A stretch of 64,000 bases of DNA. Origin: Roseomonas sp. GTDB taxonomy: Bacteria > Pseudomonadota > Alphaproteobacteria > Acetobacterales > Acetobacteraceae. Both the position numbers and the translations under genes were made by a program. The stretch's first letter is position 1. Each line of letters starts with the position of its first letter. The notes beneath the pieces were generated by a model. It saw nothing but the letters and a program-made list of their open reading frames with translations, had not been told where the DNA came from and searched no databases. Shown piece after piece: positions 7,328 through 17,077 of the stretch. Where the stretch lies: contig JADCGF010000001.1 of NCBI GenBank assembly GCA_020249145.1, positions 62,001-126,000 of the forward strand, in the 5' to 3' direction.

Positions 7328-8710
7328 ATGCCCATCATGGAAAACCCTTTGCTGATTCTGGCGGATCACGCCGCTTCCTGGCGTAGCCGCGCGGTAGATG
7401 CCGAGGTTGCGCATCACGCGCGCCGCGCCTTGGTGGATTGGTTCGCCGCGCTTATTCCCGGCGCATCGCGCGCGCCGGCGACGCTGATGTCTGCCGCGCT
7501 TGAGGATGAAACGCGCGGCGGCGGTGGTGCCGTGTGTTACGTCAGCGGTCGGCAAGTGCCTTTGCGTCATGCGGCGCTGTTGAATGGCACGGCATCCCAT
7601 ACTGTGGAATTTGACGATATTTATCGTTACGCTGTCTATCACCCCGGCTGCCCGACCATTGCGGCAGCGCTGGCGGCAGCGCAAACGCGCGGCGCGGATA
7701 TGGATTTGCTGCTGCGCGCGATGATTGCGGGGTATGAGGTATCGTGTCGCATCGGTGTGGCGGTGCAGCCTTCTCACTACGATTTCTGGCATACCACCGG
7801 CACGGTTGGCACTTTCGGTGCGGCGGCGGCGGTGGCCGTCGCGCTGAGTTGCGATGCGGAACGCACCGCCCATGCCATTGCCACCTGCGCCACCATGGCA
7901 AGCGGGTTGCAACAGGCGTTCCGAGGCGAAGGCATGTCCAAGCCCTTGCACCCTGGCCATGCGGCGGAAGCCGGCGCCATGGCGGCCATGGCAGCGGCGC
8001 GTGGCATGACAGGCGCGCTGGATGTGCTGCATGGCCCGGCGGGTTTTGCGGCGGCCACCAGCGAAGATACCGGCAAATGGGAGAAGTCGCTTTCCAGTAT
8101 CGGCAAGCCCTATGCCATCACGGATATGACGTTCAAGAATCACGGCTGCTGCGGGCATATTTTCGCCGCACTTGATGCCGTGCGCGATTTGCAACTTGAA
8201 GCCGGCTTCACCGCTGCCGATGTGCTTGGCGTGCATGTCGGCGGCTATAAGGCGACCAAGGATGTCTGTGATCGCCCGACCGCTGCAACAGAACAGGATT
8301 GCCGCTTCTCGACGCAATTTACGGTGGCCACGATGTTGCTTTATGGCGGTGTGCGCCTCGCGGCGTTTGAACCGGAACGCCTGACGGATCCCACCATTCG
8401 CGCACTGATGCCGAAGGTGACAGTGGCGCTAGACCCGGAATGCGCGGCGGCCTTCCCATCCAAGCGTTCAGCGAAGGTTGAGATCAAGCTGCGCGATGGC
8501 CGCGTGCTGAAGCGCCATCAGCACACCCGCAAAGGTGACCCCGATGCGCTGCTTTCGGATGCGGATTTGTCCGATAAATTCCTTGAACTGACAGCGGATT
8601 CCATCGGCATGCAGGAAGCCAAGGCGTTACTGGAAGCGCTGTGGAAGGGTGCCTCGCTGCCCGGTATTGTGAAGCTGCGCAACCAAACCGCGCTGCGCGC
8701 GGCGGAGTAA
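7328..8710 (+). CDS. MmgE/PrpD family protein
   Basis: A 460-residue member of the MmgE/PrpD family, which includes 2-methylcitrate dehydratase, cis-aconitate decarboxylase and iminodisuccinate epimerase. Characteristic segments are HHARRALVDWFAALIPG near the N-terminus, GTASHTVEFDDIYRYAVYHPG, TGTVGTFGAAAA and HNHGCCGH-like KNHGCCGHIFAALDA. The gene starts 2 bases after the dehydrogenase stop codon, so it is part of the same operon. Many family members sit in catabolic operons for odd dicarboxylates beside Bug proteins, as here, and their substrates are mostly unknown. A hairpin (8719-8740) follows the stop. Confidence 0.9.
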   Translation: MPIMENPLLILADHAASWRSRAVDAEVAHHARRALVDWFAALIPGASRAPATLMSAALEDETRGGGGAVCYVSGRQVPLRHAALLNGTASHTVEFDDIYRYAVYHPGCPTIAAALAAAQTRGADMDLLLRAMIAGYEVSCRIGVAVQPSHYDFWHTTGTVGTFGAAAAVAVALSCDAERTAHAIATCATMASGLQQAFRGEGMSKPLHPGHAAEAGAMAAMAAARGMTGALDVLHGPAGFAAATSEDTGKWEKSLSSIGKPYAITDMTFKNHGCCGHIFAALDAVRDLQLEAGFTAADVLGVHVGGYKATKDVCDRPTAATEQDCRFSTQFTVATMLLYGGVRLAAFEPERLTDPTIRALMPKVTVALDPECAAAFPSKRSAKVEIKLRDGRVLKRHQHTRKGDPDALLSDADLSDKFLELTADSIGMQEAKALLEALWKGASLPGIVKLRNQTALRAAE

Positions 8711-8718
8711 TGCTTTAC

Positions 8719-8740
8719 GGCGCGGGTTCATCCCCGCGCC
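8719..8740 (+). terminator. GC-rich hairpin after the MmgE/PrpD gene
   Basis: GGCGCGGG (8719-8726) pairs with CCCGCGCC (8733-8740) around TTCATC. There is no T-run, so it may only attenuate or protect the 3' end. The next gene (8809) could still be read through. Confidence 0.5.
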
Positions 8741-8808
8741 CAAAGCCCGCTTGCCCCGCCAAACGGGTGGCCTTATTGAAATGAGATATGCTCTTTGAGG
8801 AAACAGCC

Positions 8809-9777
8809 ATGATCTCTCGCCGTCACCTTGCCCTGCTTGCCGCCCCCACGCTGCTGCCCACCGTCGCGCGCGCGCAGGATGCCTGGCCAAGCCGCCCTGT
8901 CACGCTGGTGGTGCCTTGGGCTGCCGGCGGTTCCACGGATGCGGTCGCGCGCATTCTGGCGCAGAAGCTTTCCAGCGATACCGGGCGCAGCTTTGTGGTG
9001 GATAACCGCACCGGCGCCAATGGTACGATCGGCTTCAATAGCGTCGCGCGTGCGCGGCCCGATGGCTATACCTTGCTGGTCAGCACCGTCAGCACCTATG
9101 CCATGGCGCCGCATCTGATGCCGCTGCCCTATGACAATGAAAAGGATTTCATCGGCATTGGGCTGATCGCTTCCATGCCGATCATCATGGTGGTCAATCC
9201 AAGCTTCCCCGCGCGCACGCTGGCGGAATATGTGGAAATCGCGCGTCGCCCGAATAGCAACCTGACCTATGCAAATTCCGGCACCGGTTCTTCGACGCAT
9301 TTGGCGACCGAGCTTTTCTTGCAGGAAGCGCGGCTCACCATTCAGGATGTCGGCTATCGCGGCGGCGCGCCGGCGGTGCAGGCGGTGCTTGCCAATGAAA
9401 CGCCCATGGTCTTCCAGGCGGCATCGGGCATTTTGCCGCATATCCGGTCTGGCTCCTTGCGCGCCTTGGCGGTAGCGACGAAGGAAAGAAGCCCCCTTAC
9501 ACCCGAAATCCCAACCTTCGCCGAACAAGGCTTCCCGGGTGTGGAGGTGGTGGAACATATCGCCCTGCAAGCACCAACCGGCGTGCCCGCTGATATCGTC
9601 GCGCGCATGCATGCGCTGATCAAGGCGGCGATGGAAGCGCCGGATACGCGCGAACGCCTGAGCGCACTTGCTGTGGTGCCAACGGTCGGCAGCACCGCCG
9701 AATGGCCGGCCTATTTCGCAGCGGAAAACGCCAAATGGCGCAACATGATCCAGGCCCGCAACATCAAGCTGCAATAG
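8809..9777 (+). CDS. Bug/TctC family periplasmic substrate-binding protein
   Basis: A 322-residue secreted receptor. The signal peptide MISRRHLALLAAPTLLPTVA contains SRRHLAL, close to a Tat motif, and is followed by VPWAAGGSTDAVAR, FVVDNRTGANG and VGYRGGAPAVQAVL. The start ATG 8809 has GAGGA 8 bases upstream. A longer frame from 8788 would put non-family residues before the signal peptide. It lies 98 bases past the MmgE/PrpD gene and is convergent with the RatA-like gene, whose stop is 5 bases away. It is the second Bug protein of this cluster, perhaps for a related substrate. Confidence 0.93.
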   Translation: MISRRHLALLAAPTLLPTVARAQDAWPSRPVTLVVPWAAGGSTDAVARILAQKLSSDTGRSFVVDNRTGANGTIGFNSVARARPDGYTLLVSTVSTYAMAPHLMPLPYDNEKDFIGIGLIASMPIIMVVNPSFPARTLAEYVEIARRPNSNLTYANSGTGSSTHLATELFLQEARLTIQDVGYRGGAPAVQAVLANETPMVFQAASGILPHIRSGSLRALAVATKERSPLTPEIPTFAEQGFPGVEVVEHIALQAPTGVPADIVARMHALIKAAMEAPDTRERLSALAVVPTVGSTAEWPAYFAAENAKWRNMIQARNIKLQ

Positions 9778-9782
9778 GCGCT

Positions 9783-10250
9783 TCAGGCCGAGGCCGGCTT
9801 GCCAATGCCAGCCGCGCCCGGCCGCCCATAAAGATGCATGGCGCGCCGTTCAAAGGCGCGCACCATCAGCCGCACGGCTTCATTAAACACTACACCAATC
9901 GCCACTTGCAGGATGCGGCTACGGAATTCGAAATCCACGAAGAAATCCACCTCCGTCCCGCCGGCCACCGGCGTGAAGCGCCAGTGATTGTTCAGATAGC
10001 GGAAGGGGCCGTTTTCATAGGTCACATGAATATGGCCGGGCTTGTTCAAGCCGACGCGTGATCTGAAGGTTTCGCGAAACATGCGAAAGCCGATGGTGAG
10101 GTCCGCCACCAGCACGTGTTCATCCCGGCTCAGCACCCGCGCGCCGACGCACCAGGGCAGGAATTCCGGGTAGCGCGCGACATCGGCCACCATATCGAAA
10201 AGCTGCTCCTGCGAATAACGGAGCACCTTCTTTTCCGCATGTGTTGGCAT
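9783..10250 (-). CDS. Coq10/RatA-like START-domain protein
   Basis: A 155-residue single-domain protein of the polyketide cyclase/START superfamily. The typical opening KKVLRYSQEQLFDMVADVARYPEFLPWCVGA and the segment FRYLNNHWRFTPVAGGTEVDFFVDFEF identify the Coq10/RatA branch. In eukaryotes and many alphaproteobacteria this family binds ubiquinone and supports respiration; the name RatA (toxin) comes from E. coli and may not apply. ATG 10250 lies 1 base after the lipA stop, so it is the last gene of the pdh/lipA unit, a common alphaproteobacterial arrangement. Confidence 0.87.
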   Translation of the reverse strand: MPTHAEKKVLRYSQEQLFDMVADVARYPEFLPWCVGARVLSRDEHVLVADLTIGFRMFRETFRSRVGLNKPGHIHVTYENGPFRYLNNHWRFTPVAGGTEVDFFVDFEFRSRILQVAIGVVFNEAVRLMVRAFERRAMHLYGRPGAAGIGKPASA

Positions 10251-10251
10251 A

Positions 10252-11271
10252 TCAGCCTTGCGCGGCCAGTTGCGCGTTGCGTGCGGCACTCAGCGCCGCG
10301 AAGTCTCGATCCGCATGATAGGAAGAACGCGTCAAAGGTGTGGCGGAGACCAACAGAAAACCCTTGCCGCGCGCAGCCTTGGCGTAATCCTCAAACTCAT
10401 CCGGGGTGACAAAGCGATCAACCGCGGCGTGCTTCACCGATGGTTGCAGGTATTGCCCGATGGTCAGGAAATCCACCTCGGCAGACCGCAGATCATCCAT
10501 CACTTGCAGCACTTCAATCCGCTTTTCGCCAAGCCCCACCATGATGCCGGATTTGGTGAAGATGGATGGATCAAGCTGCTTCACGCGATCCAGCAACCGC
10601 AGAGAATGATAATACCGCGCGCCGGGCCGAATGGTCGGGTACAGCGCCGGCACGGTTTCCAGATTATGGTTGAACACATCGGGCCGCGCCGCCACCACCA
10701 TTTCCAAAGCGCCATCCTTGCGCAGGAAATCCGGCGTCAGCACTTCAATCGTCGTGCCAGGCGCAGTGGCGCGAATGGCGCTGATGGTGCCGGCGAAATG
10801 CGCGGCACCGCCATCGGCCAGATCATCGCGGTCCACGCTGGTAATCACCACATGGCGCAAGCCAAGGGCAGCCACGGCTTCCGCAACGCGGCGCGGTTCA
10901 TCGGTGTCCAGCGGCTTCGGAATGCCTGTCGCGACATTGCAGAAGGAACAGGCGCGCGTGCAGGTCTCACCCATGATCATCATGGTGGCGTGGCGCTGAG
11001 ACCAGCATTCGCCGATATTCGGGCAGGCTGCTTCTTCGCATACCGTGACCAGCTTCTTCTCCCGCATCAGGGCGCGGGTTTCCAGATAAACCGGATGCGT
11101 TGGCGCCTTTACCCGGATCCAGGCCGGCTTGCGCTGAATGGGGTTATCCGGGCGATGCGCCTTTTCCGGATGCCTTTCGGCACCCGTCTTGGCGGCGCGA
11201 TGGTCAATTTCAATGCGAGTCGGGGGCATAGCAAGACTTGATTTGAGCGGCTGATTCACCGCTTCGGTCAT
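10252..11271 (-). CDS. lipA: Lipoyl synthase
   Basis: A 339-residue radical-SAM enzyme that inserts two sulfur atoms into octanoyl groups on lipoyl domains. Both iron-sulfur sites are visible: the auxiliary cluster cysteines C78, C83 and C89 ([13 protein letters not shown]) and the radical-SAM triad C104, C108 and C111 (CTRACSFC). The C-terminal RSSYH supplies the serine ligand. The N-terminus has about 45 extra basic residues relative to E. coli LipA, which is common in alphaproteobacteria. It lies 21 bases after lpdA and on the same strand as pdhABC, whose lipoyl domains (in PdhB and PdhC) are its substrates, so the operon makes and modifies one complex. Confidence 0.97.
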   Translation of the reverse strand: MTEAVNQPLKSSLAMPPTRIEIDHRAAKTGAERHPEKAHRPDNPIQRKPAWIRVKAPTHPVYLETRALMREKKLVTVCEEAACPNIGECWSQRHATMMIMGETCTRACSFCNVATGIPKPLDTDEPRRVAEAVAALGLRHVVITSVDRDDLADGGAAHFAGTISAIRATAPGTTIEVLTPDFLRKDGALEMVVAARPDVFNHNLETVPALYPTIRPGARYYHSLRLLDRVKQLDPSIFTKSGIMVGLGEKRIEVLQVMDDLRSAEVDFLTIGQYLQPSVKHAAVDRFVTPDEFEDYAKAARGKGFLLVSATPLTRSSYHADRDFAALSAARNAQLAAQG

Positions 11272-11292
11272 ACGACCTACGCGGATCAGACG

Positions 11293-12687
11293 CTAGATGT
11301 GGATCACCCGGCCGTAAGCATCAAGCACGCTTTCATGCATGGCTTCCGAAACCGTGGGGTGCGGGAAGACGGTATGCATCAATTCCGCCTCGGTTGTCTC
11401 CAGCGTCCGGGCGATGCCATAGCCCTGGATCATTTCCGTGACCTCCGGCCCCACCATATGGGCGCCGAGCAAGGCGCCGGTTTTGGCGTCAAATACTGTT
11501 TTCACGAAGCCTTCCGGCTCACCCATCGCAATCGCCTTGCCATTGCCGATGAAGGGGAAGCGCCCAACCTTCACCTCATGCCCTTTGGCCTTGGCGGCAG
11601 CTTCGGTCAGCCCGACCGAGGCAACCTGAGGCCGGCAATAGGTGCAGCCCGGAATATTCAGCGTATCCATGGCATGCGGATGCAGCCCGGTCATGGCTTC
11701 AACGCAAATGATCCCCTCATGCGACGCCTTATGCGCGAGCCAGGGCGGGCCGGTCAGGTCGCCAATCGCGTAAATGCCAGGCTCCCCAGTACGACCAAAA
11801 GCATCAGTCAGGATATGGGTGCGATCCACCTGGATCTTGGTGCCTTCCAGCCCAAGGTCTTCGACATTGCCGACAATACCAATCGCGCTGATCAGCCGAT
11901 CCGCCTTGATCTCGGTCACCTTGCCGCCGGCCTCCACAATCGCGGCAACCGCATCGCCTTCCTTGCGCACGCCTTGCAGCTTGGCGCCGACCATCACCTT
12001 CATGCCCTGTTTTTCAAACGCCTTATGCACAAAGGCAGAAACCTCCGCGTCTTCGACCGGCAGAATGCGATCCATCGCTTCAATCAGCGTCACTTCGGAC
12101 CTCATATTGCGATAGAAGGAAGCGAATTCAGACCCAATCGCACCGGACCCGATCACAATCAGCCGCTTCGGCAAAGCCGGTGCTGTCATGGCTTCGCGAT
12201 AGGACCAGATCAGTTTGCCATCCGGTTCAATCCCCGGCAGCACGCGCGCCCGCGCACCAGTCGCCAGAATAATGTGCTTGGCGGCTAGTTCCGCCACCGG
12301 CTTGCCATCCTTGCTCACCGCAAGCTTGCCGGCACCAGCAAGCTTGGCGTGCCCATCAAACACTGTGACCTTGTTCTTGCGCAGCAAATGCTTGACGCCA
12401 CCCGAAAGCTGCCCCGCCACACCGCGCGAACGCTTCACCACTTTCGCAAAATCAAAGCGGATATTGTCAGCTGCGAAGCCGTAAGCATCCAGACTATGCA
12501 GCATGTGATTGATTTCGGAAGCGCGCAGCAGCGCCTTGGTCGGGATGCAGCCCCAATTCAGGCAGATGCCGCCGAGGTTTTCACGCTCGACCAGCGCGAC
12601 CTTCATCTTCAATTGGCTGGCACGAATGGCCGCGACATAGCCGCCAGGCCCACCGCCCACCACCACCAGATCAAATGCCTCAGCCAT
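11293..12687 (-). CDS. lpdA: Dihydrolipoyl dehydrogenase (E3)
   Basis: A 464-residue flavoprotein that reoxidises dihydrolipoamide of the pyruvate dehydrogenase complex with NAD+. The FAD motif is VVVGGGPGGYVAAIRA, the redox disulfide is GGICLNWGCIPTK (Cys42 and Cys47), and the active-site His-Glu pair is in VFPHPTVSEAMHE near the C-terminus. No N-terminal lipoyl domain is fused. The start ATG 12687 follows GGAAGGAGC. It lies 18 bases after a GNAT gene that itself overlaps pdhC, so it is transcribed with the complex. Confidence 0.97.
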   Translation of the reverse strand: MAEAFDLVVVGGGPGGYVAAIRASQLKMKVALVERENLGGICLNWGCIPTKALLRASEINHMLHSLDAYGFAADNIRFDFAKVVKRSRGVAGQLSGGVKHLLRKNKVTVFDGHAKLAGAGKLAVSKDGKPVAELAAKHIILATGARARVLPGIEPDGKLIWSYREAMTAPALPKRLIVIGSGAIGSEFASFYRNMRSEVTLIEAMDRILPVEDAEVSAFVHKAFEKQGMKVMVGAKLQGVRKEGDAVAAIVEAGGKVTEIKADRLISAIGIVGNVEDLGLEGTKIQVDRTHILTDAFGRTGEPGIYAIGDLTGPPWLAHKASHEGIICVEAMTGLHPHAMDTLNIPGCTYCRPQVASVGLTEAAAKAKGHEVKVGRFPFIGNGKAIAMGEPEGFVKTVFDAKTGALLGAHMVGPEVTEMIQGYGIARTLETTEAELMHTVFPHPTVSEAMHESVLDAYGRVIHI

Positions 12688-12705
12688 GTCTCAGGCTCCT
12701 TCCTT

Positions 12706-13188
12706 TTATTCGGCCAGGCGATCAAGCGCCGCGCCGTCAACGCGTTGCATGGTCCATTGATCAAGCCCGCGCGCACCCATGGCGCGATAGGCGCCAATGG
12801 CGGGTTCATTCCAATCCAGCACATTCCATTCAAGCCTTGCGCCGCCTTCATCCTTCACCTGCCGCGCCAGGCGCTGGAAAATGGCGCGGGCAATGCCCTG
12901 TCCTCGATAGGCGGGTTCCACAAAGATATCTTCCACCCAAATGCCGTGGCGCGCGGTGAAGGTGGAAAAGGTACGGTACCACACACAAAGCCCAACAGCC
13001 TTGCCATCCGCTTCCGCGATGATGGCGGCGGCGCGCGGCGTTGGGCCAAAAAGCGCGGCGGCAAAATCCGCTTCAGTCCCCTTCGCCTCATGCAGCAGCT
13101 TTTCGTATTCGGCCAAAGCACGCACGAAATGCACCACCACCGGCACATCGGCTGGCGTTGCATCGCGTAGCGTGAAGTTGACCGCCAT
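12706..13188 (-). CDS. GNAT family N-acetyltransferase inside the pdh operon
   Basis: A 160-residue GCN5-related acyltransferase. The acetyl-CoA loop motif is VEPAYRGQGIARAIFQRLA, followed by RLEWNVLDWNEPAIGAYRAMGA, the conserved C-terminal part. The closest style is the diamine/thialysine acetyltransferase branch (VWYRTFSTFTARHGIWVEDIFV), but the substrate is not known. ATG 13188 overlaps the pdhC stop (TGATG), so translation is coupled, and lpdA follows. Its place between E2 and E3, where acetyl-CoA is produced, is suggestive but proves nothing about function. Confidence 0.9.
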   Translation of the reverse strand: MAVNFTLRDATPADVPVVVHFVRALAEYEKLLHEAKGTEADFAAALFGPTPRAAAIIAEADGKAVGLCVWYRTFSTFTARHGIWVEDIFVEPAYRGQGIARAIFQRLARQVKDEGGARLEWNVLDWNEPAIGAYRAMGARGLDQWTMQRVDGAALDRLAE

Positions 13189-14468
13189 CACAGCATCAGG
13201 CTCAACGGATCCTCAATATTGCGCTTGAGCGCTTGCAGGAATTCCGCCGCCAAAGCGCCATCAATCACGCGATGATCCACGGAAAGCGTCAGTGTCATCA
13301 CCGTTGCAATGGCGAGCGCACCATTCTTCACCACCGGGCGCTGTTCGCCGGCGGATACCGCCAGAATACCGGCCTGGGGCGGGTTGATGATGGCGGCGAA
13401 ATCGCGCACGCCATACATCCCCATGTTCGAGATGGAAAAACCGCCGCCCTGGAATTCCTCCGGCTTCAGCTTGCCAGCCTTCGCGCGCGCCGCCAGATCC
13501 TTCATTTCAGTGCTAATGGCAGCCAGGCCCTTGATATCGGCGTTTCTCACAATCGGCGTGATCAACCCATCCGGGATGGATACCGCGACCGAGATATCAA
13601 CATCATGCAATTGCAGAATGGCATCTTCGGTCCACATCGCATTCACATTGGGGAAGCGGCGCAAGGTCACTGCCGTTGCCTTGATCACCAGATCATTGAC
13701 TGAAAGCTTATAGGCGCCGGGACCATCCTTCGGGCTGCGCGCATTCAAATCAGCGCGAATTTTCAGCAGCGCATCAATTTCCACATCGGTGCTGACATAG
13801 AAATGCGGGATGGCCGCCTTGGACTCGGCAAGGCGACGCGCAATCACCTTGCGGATGCTGCTATTGGGCACGGCGGTATGCGGCGCAGTGATGGCGACCG
13901 GCGCGGCGGGGCGCGGGGCGGCAGCGGGCGCAGGCGCAGCAGCGGGCGCGGCAGCAGCAGCGGGTGCCGGGCCACGCGACAGCGCCGCATCCACATCTGC
14001 CTTCACAATCCGCCCATTGGGGCCAGAACCGGCGATTTTGCTGATATCCACACCGGCTTGTGCGGCCATGCGCCGCGCGAGTGGGCTCGCGAAAACACGA
14101 TCACCCGATGCGGGCGTGGCGACTGGCGCGGGTGCGGCAGCAACAGGTGCCGCAACCGGCGCAGGGGCAGCGGCTGGCGCTGGCGCGGTGGCTTTCGGCG
14201 CGGCGCCAGCAGCGGGCACGGCTTCACCTGCTTCCACCAGCACGGCGATCACATCATTCACCTTCACGCCTTGCGTGCCGGCGGGCACCAGGATGCGGCC
14301 CAGAACGCCTTCATCCACTGCTTCAACTTCCATCGTCGCCTTATCGGTTTCGATTTCCGCGATCACATCGCCGGCCTTGATCCGGTCGCCTTCCTGCTTC
14401 AGCCAGCGCGCCAGATTGCCCTCTGTCATGGTGGGCGAAAGCGCGGGCATCAGAATATTTGTGGCCAT
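13188..14468 (-). CDS. pdhC: Pyruvate dehydrogenase E2, dihydrolipoamide acetyltransferase
   Basis: A 426-residue core subunit that transfers acetyl from lipoamide to CoA. Residues 1-80 are a lipoyl domain with the modified Lys43 ([12 protein letters not shown]). An Ala/Pro-rich linker follows, then a peripheral-subunit-binding domain at about 127-165 ([15 protein letters not shown]), a second Ala/Pro linker, and the catalytic domain ending in [15 protein letters not shown] with His399 and Asp403. Only one lipoyl domain is present because PdhB has another. It begins 11 bases after pdhB and its stop overlaps the GNAT start. Confidence 0.96.
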   Translation of the reverse strand: MATNILMPALSPTMTEGNLARWLKQEGDRIKAGDVIAEIETDKATMEVEAVDEGVLGRILVPAGTQGVKVNDVIAVLVEAGEAVPAAGAAPKATAPAPAAAPAPVAAPVAAAPAPVATPASGDRVFASPLARRMAAQAGVDISKIAGSGPNGRIVKADVDAALSRGPAPAAAAAPAAAPAPAAAPRPAAPVAITAPHTAVPNSSIRKVIARRLAESKAAIPHFYVSTDVEIDALLKIRADLNARSPKDGPGAYKLSVNDLVIKATAVTLRRFPNVNAMWTEDAILQLHDVDISVAVSIPDGLITPIVRNADIKGLAAISTEMKDLAARAKAGKLKPEEFQGGGFSISNMGMYGVRDFAAIINPPQAGILAVSAGEQRPVVKNGALAIATVMTLTLSVDHRVIDGALAAEFLQALKRNIEDPLSLML

Positions 14469-14479
14469 GATCTTTCCCC

Positions 14480-15820
14480 TTACCGACGATAGGTCACGGA
14501 ACGCGCCGCTTCCACCACCTGTTCCAGGCGCGGCAGCGCAAGTTTTTCCAGATTGGCGGCATAAGGCATAGGCACATCCAGGCCGGTCACGCGGACCGGC
14601 GGCGCATCCAAATGATCAAAGGCGGTTTCCATGATCTGCATGGCAACTTCCGCGCCAATGCCGGCATAGGGCCAGCCTTCTTCCAAAGTCACCAGGCGAT
14701 TGGTCTTGCGCACGGAAGCCGCGATGGTTTCCGTATCCAAGGGCCGGATGGAGCGCAGATTGATCACTTCCGCGCTAATGCCCTGTTCCGCAAGCTTTTC
14801 CGCTGCCTGCATCGCCATGCCGACCATGATGGAGAAGGCCACAATGGTAACGTCGCTGCCTTCGCGTTCCACCTTGGCTTTGCCGATCTCCAGGATGAAA
14901 TCATCGGCCGTCGGGCATTCGAAACTTTGCCCATAGAGAATTTCATTTTCCAGCACGATCACCGGGTTCGGGTCGCGGATGGCAGCGCGCAGCAGCCCCT
15001 TCGCATCAGCGGCAGACCAGGGCGCAACAACCTTCAAGCCCGGGCAATGCGCATACCAGGAAGCATAGCATTGCGAATGCTGCGCCGCGACGCGCGAAGC
15101 GGCACCATTCGGCCCACGGAACACGATGGGGCAACCAAGCTGCCCGCCAGACATATACAGCGTCTTGGCAGCAGAATTGATGATCTGGTCAATCGCCTGC
15201 ATGGAAAAATTGAAGGTCATAAACTCCACAATGGGCTTCAGGCCCGTAAAGGCTGCACCCACCGCCATGCCGGTGAAGCCATGTTCGGTGATGGGCATAT
15301 CCATCACGCGGCGCGGGCCGAATTCTTCCAGCAAGCCTTGGCTGATCTTATAAGCGCCCTGGTATTGCGCGACTTCCTCACCAATCAGGAATACATCCGC
15401 ATCGGCGCGCATTTCGGCGGCCATGGCATCACGCAAGGCCTCGCGCACCGTGATGGTCTTGGTCGGGCCCCAATCCTTCTCGGGCGTTGCAGCGCGTGGC
15501 GCCGCGGGCACGGAAGCCGGGGCAGGCGCGGCAGCCACAGGGGCAGGCGCCGCCACGGGCGCGGGTTTCGCACCGCCAGCGCCGCCATCCAATTCGGCAA
15601 TCGCCGTATTCACCGAGACATTTTCCGTGCCTTCGGGGACCAGAATGGCGGTTAGCACGCCTTCATCCACCGCTTCCACTTCCATGGTCGCCTTATCGGT
15701 TTCAATTTCGGCAATCACTTCGCCGGATTTCACCTTGTCGCCGGTCTTTTTCAGCCAGCGGGCCAGCTTGCCTTCCGTCATGGTGGGGGAAAGCGCGGGC
15801 ATCAGGATCACGGCACCCAT
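14480..15820 (-). CDS. pdhB: Pyruvate dehydrogenase E1 beta with N-terminal lipoyl domain
   Basis: A 446-residue E1 beta subunit. The first 80 residues are a lipoyl domain ([17 protein letters not shown], Lys43 in [11 protein letters not shown]) joined by an Ala/Pro linker to the transketolase-like beta chain ([14 protein letters not shown], then [17 protein letters not shown]). This fusion is typical of alphaproteobacterial PdhB. The ATG 15820 was preferred over 15844 because it opens the lipoyl domain directly ([10 protein letters not shown]) and lies 1 base after the pdhA stop. With pdhA it forms the ThDP-dependent E1 that decarboxylates pyruvate. Confidence 0.96.
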   Translation of the reverse strand: MGAVILMPALSPTMTEGKLARWLKKTGDKVKSGEVIAEIETDKATMEVEAVDEGVLTAILVPEGTENVSVNTAIAELDGGAGGAKPAPVAAPAPVAAAPAPASVPAAPRAATPEKDWGPTKTITVREALRDAMAAEMRADADVFLIGEEVAQYQGAYKISQGLLEEFGPRRVMDMPITEHGFTGMAVGAAFTGLKPIVEFMTFNFSMQAIDQIINSAAKTLYMSGGQLGCPIVFRGPNGAASRVAAQHSQCYASWYAHCPGLKVVAPWSAADAKGLLRAAIRDPNPVIVLENEILYGQSFECPTADDFILEIGKAKVEREGSDVTIVAFSIMVGMAMQAAEKLAEQGISAEVINLRSIRPLDTETIAASVRKTNRLVTLEEGWPYAGIGAEVAMQIMETAFDHLDAPPVRVTGLDVPMPYAANLEKLALPRLEQVVEAARSVTYRR

Positions 15821-15821
15821 C

Positions 15822-16844
15822 TCAGTTCGCCTCCACCAGAACATCGGTCATCAATTCGGATTCCGGCGGTTCCGGGCTTTCCTGCGCGAAATCGGCGCTG
15901 TCCTGAACAATCGCCTTCACCTCATCATCAATCACCTTCAGATCAGCCTCCGTCACGCCGAAATCATCCAGCAGCGCCTTGCGCGCCGTTTCAATACAAT
16001 CCGATGTTTCGCGCATTTTCTGCACTTCTTCACGCGTACGATACTTCGCGGGGTCAGACATGGAATGGCCGCGATAGCGATAGGTCTTCATCTCAAGCAA
16101 ATACGGCCCCTTGCCGGCGCGGCAATGCGCGACAGCTCGTTCGCCGGCTTCCCGCACGGCCGCCACATCCATGCCATTCACCTGTTCACCCGGAATGCCC
16201 CAGGGCGCGCCATTCTGTGACAAATCGCGCGAAGCCGAGGCACGATCCACGCTGGTGCCCATGCCGTATTTGTTGTTTTCGATGATGAAAATGCAGGGCA
16301 GCTTGAAAAGCGCGGCCAGGTTGAGGCTTTCAAACACCTGCCCCTGGTTGGAAGCGCCTTCCCCAAAATAGGTGACCGCCACGCGCCCATCCTGCCGATA
16401 CCAATTTGCGAAGGCGAGGCCATTGCCGAGCGAGACCTGCGCGCCAACAATGCCGTGGCCGCCGTAGAAGCCCTTCTCCCGGCTGAACATATGCATGGAC
16501 CCACCCTTGCCCTTGGAATAGCCGCCAATGCGCCCGGTGAGTTCCGCCATGACGCCGCGGGCTTCCATGCCGGTGGCCAGCATATGCCCGTGATCGCGGT
16601 AGGAGGTAATGACCTGATCCCCCGGCTTCAGGCACATTTGCATGCCGACAACCACGGCTTCCTGGCCGATATAAAGATGGCAGAAGCCCCCAATCAGCCC
16701 CATGCCGTAAAGCTGGCCGGCTTTTTCTTCAAAGCGGCGGATCAGCAGCATGTCGCGATAGGCGCGCAGCATTTCTTCGCGCGAAAGCGATGGGGTCTTG
16801 GCTTTGCCGCGCCGCTTGCTGGCGGCTTCTGTGGCCTGGGGCAT
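15822..16844 (-). CDS. pdhA: Pyruvate dehydrogenase E1 alpha
   Basis: A 340-residue E1 alpha subunit. It has the substrate/ThDP segment [15 protein letters not shown], the lid loop [24 protein letters not shown], the ThDP-Mg motif [31 protein letters not shown] and the phosphorylation-loop region [24 protein letters not shown] lies 8 bases before ATG 16844. It is the first gene of the minus-strand unit pdhA-pdhB-pdhC-GNAT-lpdA-lipA-coq10. The upstream region contains a perfect TTAACTG dyad that may be an operator. Confidence 0.97.
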   Translation of the reverse strand: MPQATEAASKRRGKAKTPSLSREEMLRAYRDMLLIRRFEEKAGQLYGMGLIGGFCHLYIGQEAVVVGMQMCLKPGDQVITSYRDHGHMLATGMEARGVMAELTGRIGGYSKGKGGSMHMFSREKGFYGGHGIVGAQVSLGNGLAFANWYRQDGRVAVTYFGEGASNQGQVFESLNLAALFKLPCIFIIENNKYGMGTSVDRASASRDLSQNGAPWGIPGEQVNGMDVAAVREAGERAVAHCRAGKGPYLLEMKTYRYRGHSMSDPAKYRTREEVQKMRETSDCIETARKALLDDFGVTEADLKVIDDEVKAIVQDSADFAQESPEPPESELMTDVLVEAN

Positions 16845-16952
16845 GGGTATTTCCTCCGGGGCTTAGCTTCCTGACACAATTAGCGCTGGCTTTTGCCGAA
16901 ATTCAAGCCTTGAAATCGTGAAAAACTGAGTTTTTGCAATGCAATAATTAAA

Positions 16953-16971
16953 TTAACTGCAATTCAGTTAA
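16953..16971. promoter_or_regulatory. Perfect inverted repeat upstream of pdhA
   Basis: TTAACTG (16953-16959), CAATT, CAGTTAA (16965-16971): a perfect 7-bp dyad with a 5-base spacer, in an unusually AT-rich stretch (16930-16980) about 110 bases upstream of the pdhA start and between pdhA and ftsB. Size and symmetry suit a dimeric regulator. No regulator gene for it is identifiable in the window. Confidence 0.55.
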
Positions 16972-17077
16972 GTGTTTGTTTCACCATATGGAGGCCGGCA
17001 CGGCATGGCCCCTGCCGCCATAAGCCAAGCTTCATAAGACTTGAAAAATCAGGAAAACCGGGTGCGGTGCCCGATGC

